6,934 nucleotides of DNA from CAZGVW01 sp964529265 (GTDB lineage Bacteria; Planctomycetota; Phycisphaerae; Phycisphaerales; UBA1924): NCBI GenBank assembly GCA_964529265.1, contig CAZGVW010000208.1:1-6934 (forward strand), given 5' to 3'. Within the stretch, counting starts at the first letter, position 1, and every line of letters starts with the position of its first letter. Positions 6,301 to 6,934 of the stretch are shown in pieces. The notes under the pieces are model-generated. The model ran no database searches and had not been told where the DNA came from. It saw only the letters and a list, made by a program, of their open reading frames with translations. A program made the translations under genes and the position numbers.

Positions 6301-6934
6301 GATCGCGAGCAGCACGAACGTCACCGAGCCCGGAATCAGGTTCCACAACGCGTGGCCGGCGAAGAACGTGGAGAAGAGAATCGCGATGGCCGCCGCGTCC
6401 ATCGCATTCGCGGTCACCGGATACCGCCGCGCCGCCTTCATCTCGCAGACGACGAGCAGCGCAATCGCGGTGATGACGCCGATCGCGAAGCGCACGGGCG
6501 GCTGCAGCCAGCCCTGATCGACTGAGAACTTCAGAAAGAAGATCGCCGCGATGACGAGCGCGATGCCGGCGATCGCGGAGAACAGCTTGACGCCAACGAG
6601 GCTCTCCCAGTCGAAGCGCCGCGGCGGCTCGCCGGTCCACACGCGCGGTTCGGATGGTGGCGGGGGCGGGCTCGGCGGGGGAGGCGCCGCCTTCGGCGCG
6701 GGAGCCGCTCCGGGCGCCGGAGCGACGGTCCGTGCTGGCGATGGAACCGGAGGGGCCGCCGGCGGAGGAGTCGCAGTTCGCGCAGCAGCCGGTGCCGGGG
6801 CAGGTGCCGCTGCAGGTACAGCTGCCGATTCCGGTGCCGATGACGCCGCAGCGCTTGGGGGTGGTGCGGGCGCGGGCGCCGTCGGCGGGGGCCCGGCCGC
6901 CGGCTTCCGCGGCTCTGGAGCTTCGCGCCTCAAT
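3349..6934 (-). CDS. DUF2339-type large polytopic membrane protein (N-terminus cut by window edge)
   Basis: A membrane protein of unknown function, at least 1,194 residues. The frame is open to the right edge; a TTG at 6933-6931 could be read as a start but is more likely internal, because DUF2339 proteins usually have an N-terminal helix or coiled coil before the linker. Counting from that TTG, residues 4-98 are a Pro/Ala-rich linker. The conserved core then begins at 'FDWESLVGVKLFSAIAGIAL' (107-126), followed by 'FFLKFSVDQGWLQPPVR' (132-148) and 'RRDSLFIAVLGLLGGFATP' (222-240), all characteristic of the family. About 25-30 hydrophobic segments follow. Late family signatures are 'AIPLQLEEQWITIGWALEGA' (969-988), 'MRIFNWYLYTYL' (1032-1043) and 'FKCFLYDLGELEGLYRVASF' (1149-1168). 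The family match rests on these motifs, order and size. Charged residues in membrane segments (K135, D139, E986, K1150, D1155, R1164) may be functional. The stop overlaps the next gene's ATG, so the two form an operon. A hydrophilic loop at 441-456 is encoded by a palindrome plus a short tandem repeat. Confidence 0.9.
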   Translation of the reverse strand, partial: LRREAPEPRKPAAGPPPTAPAPAPPPSAAASSAPESAAVPAAAPAPAPAAARTATPPPAAPPVPSPARTVAPAPGAAPAPKAAPPPPSPPPPPSEPRVWTGEPPRRFDWESLVGVKLFSAIAGIALVIAAIFFLKFSVDQGWLQPPVRFAIGVITAIALLVVCEMKAARRYPVTANAMDAAAIAILFSTFFAGHALWNLIPGSVTFVLLAIVTAVAVLLSIRRDSLFIAVLGLLGGFATPILLSTGENQPVPLFAYLLLLNVGLAWVAYRKRWTSVTWLSLIFTTIYQWGWVFTFLDASQLPLAMGIFLIFPLAAVGGLLIRRRGDAAGGDDADRSFERGALISAALPAIFAVYLAAVPEYGARPGLLFGFVLLLDIGLFAIALARREAILHGIAGLTTVLTMAIWMALSYQPGAWTIVLPYVATFVVFFMMAPAIEGVVRPDLKVRPSMGEVGSSITSRAALTAGMLLFVFPVLAGIEPATAHPRLLFGVLLALVVFVAWRATSMRAGHIYHVAAFFAVGAQAVWSAEHLTIDRLDAAVLLYAVFGIVALAVPVVARRTGRALTPAWGSGLVLLASLALLLFLSLGSVAPAALWALALLLAILNAALFIESAAGRLPLLSQIGSLLSWVILASWWTIAGAAVGIMPSLAVLTLLTLVTLAGHAWSVRGQPADLPQGQMLAWSNGLYLALVGHLFLLVVAANRAWSIPPQPLFGALLVMTLATSAASLYARTGGLHVGGTVAAALVVAQWCMIAGAPPYGLVALVAVLAVSAYALVWIRLLRGQVPAASVAAAATAFIGTIGVIAATAGRGQPPFAGVVIAHAASLLILLAIAWRRQWRALAAAAVAPAWLAVLQWQWLPSATPAQILILAGVLYALFVAYPFVIGRGGAQAREPYLAAVLASAMFFFAGRTAFLRGGLESVIGIVPVATGAILALLVRQLLRMQPAGARDLGRLALVAGAALAFVTVAIPLQLEEQWITIGWALEGAALAWLFRRIPHRGLLYAASGLLVVVFIRLAANPWVLVYEPRGEMRIFNWYLYTYLICAAAMLIAGWWLSKTNDTMALLPRPSRWLPACAVIVLFLLVNIEIADYYATGPAIVFRFGTTVSQDLTYTIAWLIFGMALLAAGIALGVRAARVAAVALIAFTTFKCFLYDLGELEGLYRVASFVGLAVSLALVALALQKFVLHKPRNAT
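3359..3363 (-). promoter_or_regulatory. Ribosome-binding site of the DUF3999-like gene
   Basis: On the minus strand AGGAA lies 6 nt upstream of the ATG at 3352. It is inside the last codons of the DUF2339-like gene (Pro-Arg-Asn-Ala-Thr-stop). It supports this start and, with the 4-nt ATGA overlap at 3349-3352, suggests translational coupling of the two genes. Confidence 0.7.
5564..5600. repeat. Imperfect 21-bp-period tandem repeat next to the palindrome
   Basis: ATGGACGACCCGACCT at 5564-5579 and ATGGACGGCCGGACCT at 5585-5600 match at 14 of 16 positions, with a 21-bp period (seven codons). The second copy runs into the left arm of the inverted repeat at 5591-5600. On the minus strand the two copies encode KVRPSM and EVGSSI, each followed by one spacer residue, so the duplication keeps frame and lengthens the same loop. 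Confidence 0.55.
5591..5612. repeat. Perfect 10-bp inverted repeat with 2-nt loop inside the DUF2339-like gene (REP-like)
   Basis: GGCCGGACCT at 5591-5600 and AGGTCCGGCC at 5603-5612 are exact reverse complements around a 2-nt loop (TC). The element lies within the coding frame and is read on the minus strand as residues 441-448, RPDLKVRP, in a hydrophilic loop between two membrane segments. Such a long perfect stem is unusual inside a gene and resembles repetitive extragenic palindromes or the in-frame palindromic elements described in Rickettsia. Whether it is a multi-copy element in this genome cannot be seen from one copy. Confidence 0.7.

Overview
The window is a GC-rich (roughly two-thirds G+C by eye) bacterial chromosomal segment with three large genes and almost no non-coding DNA. 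The first gene looks like the C-terminal half of an 'ADOP'-type permease. That is a duplicated orphan FtsX/MacB-like permease family that is strongly expanded in Acidobacteriota. With the GC content and coding style, this points to an acidobacterium, perhaps of the Vicinamibacteria type. The taxonomic call is inference, since no rRNA or other marker gene is present.

Layout: (1) positions 2-1267, plus strand: the 3' part of the MacB/FtsX-like permease, cut by the left edge. (2) A 27-bp convergent gap at 1268-1294 holds a small 6-bp-stem hairpin. (3) positions 1295-3352, minus strand: a secreted, C-terminally membrane-anchored DUF3999-type protein. (4) positions 3349-6933, minus strand: a very large polytopic DUF2339-type membrane protein, cut by the right edge. 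The two minus-strand genes overlap by an ATGA stop/start, so the order of transcription is DUF2339 then DUF3999, probably from a promoter outside the window.

The DUF2339/DUF3999 pair is the core of the window. Both families lack an established function. The sequence suggests an inner-membrane complex: a protein of about 25-30 membrane segments partnered by a periplasmic protein made of repeated beta-sandwich-like modules and tethered by one C-terminal helix. The DUF3999 protein shows a clear internal duplication. The DUF2339 protein shows a recurring membrane-hairpin motif. Inside the DUF2339 gene, a perfect 10-bp inverted repeat with a 2-nt loop, next to a 21-bp imperfect tandem duplication, sits exactly where the protein has a hydrophilic loop. 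It looks like an in-frame palindromic (REP-like) insertion. No tRNA, rRNA, CRISPR array, insertion sequence or phage gene was seen.
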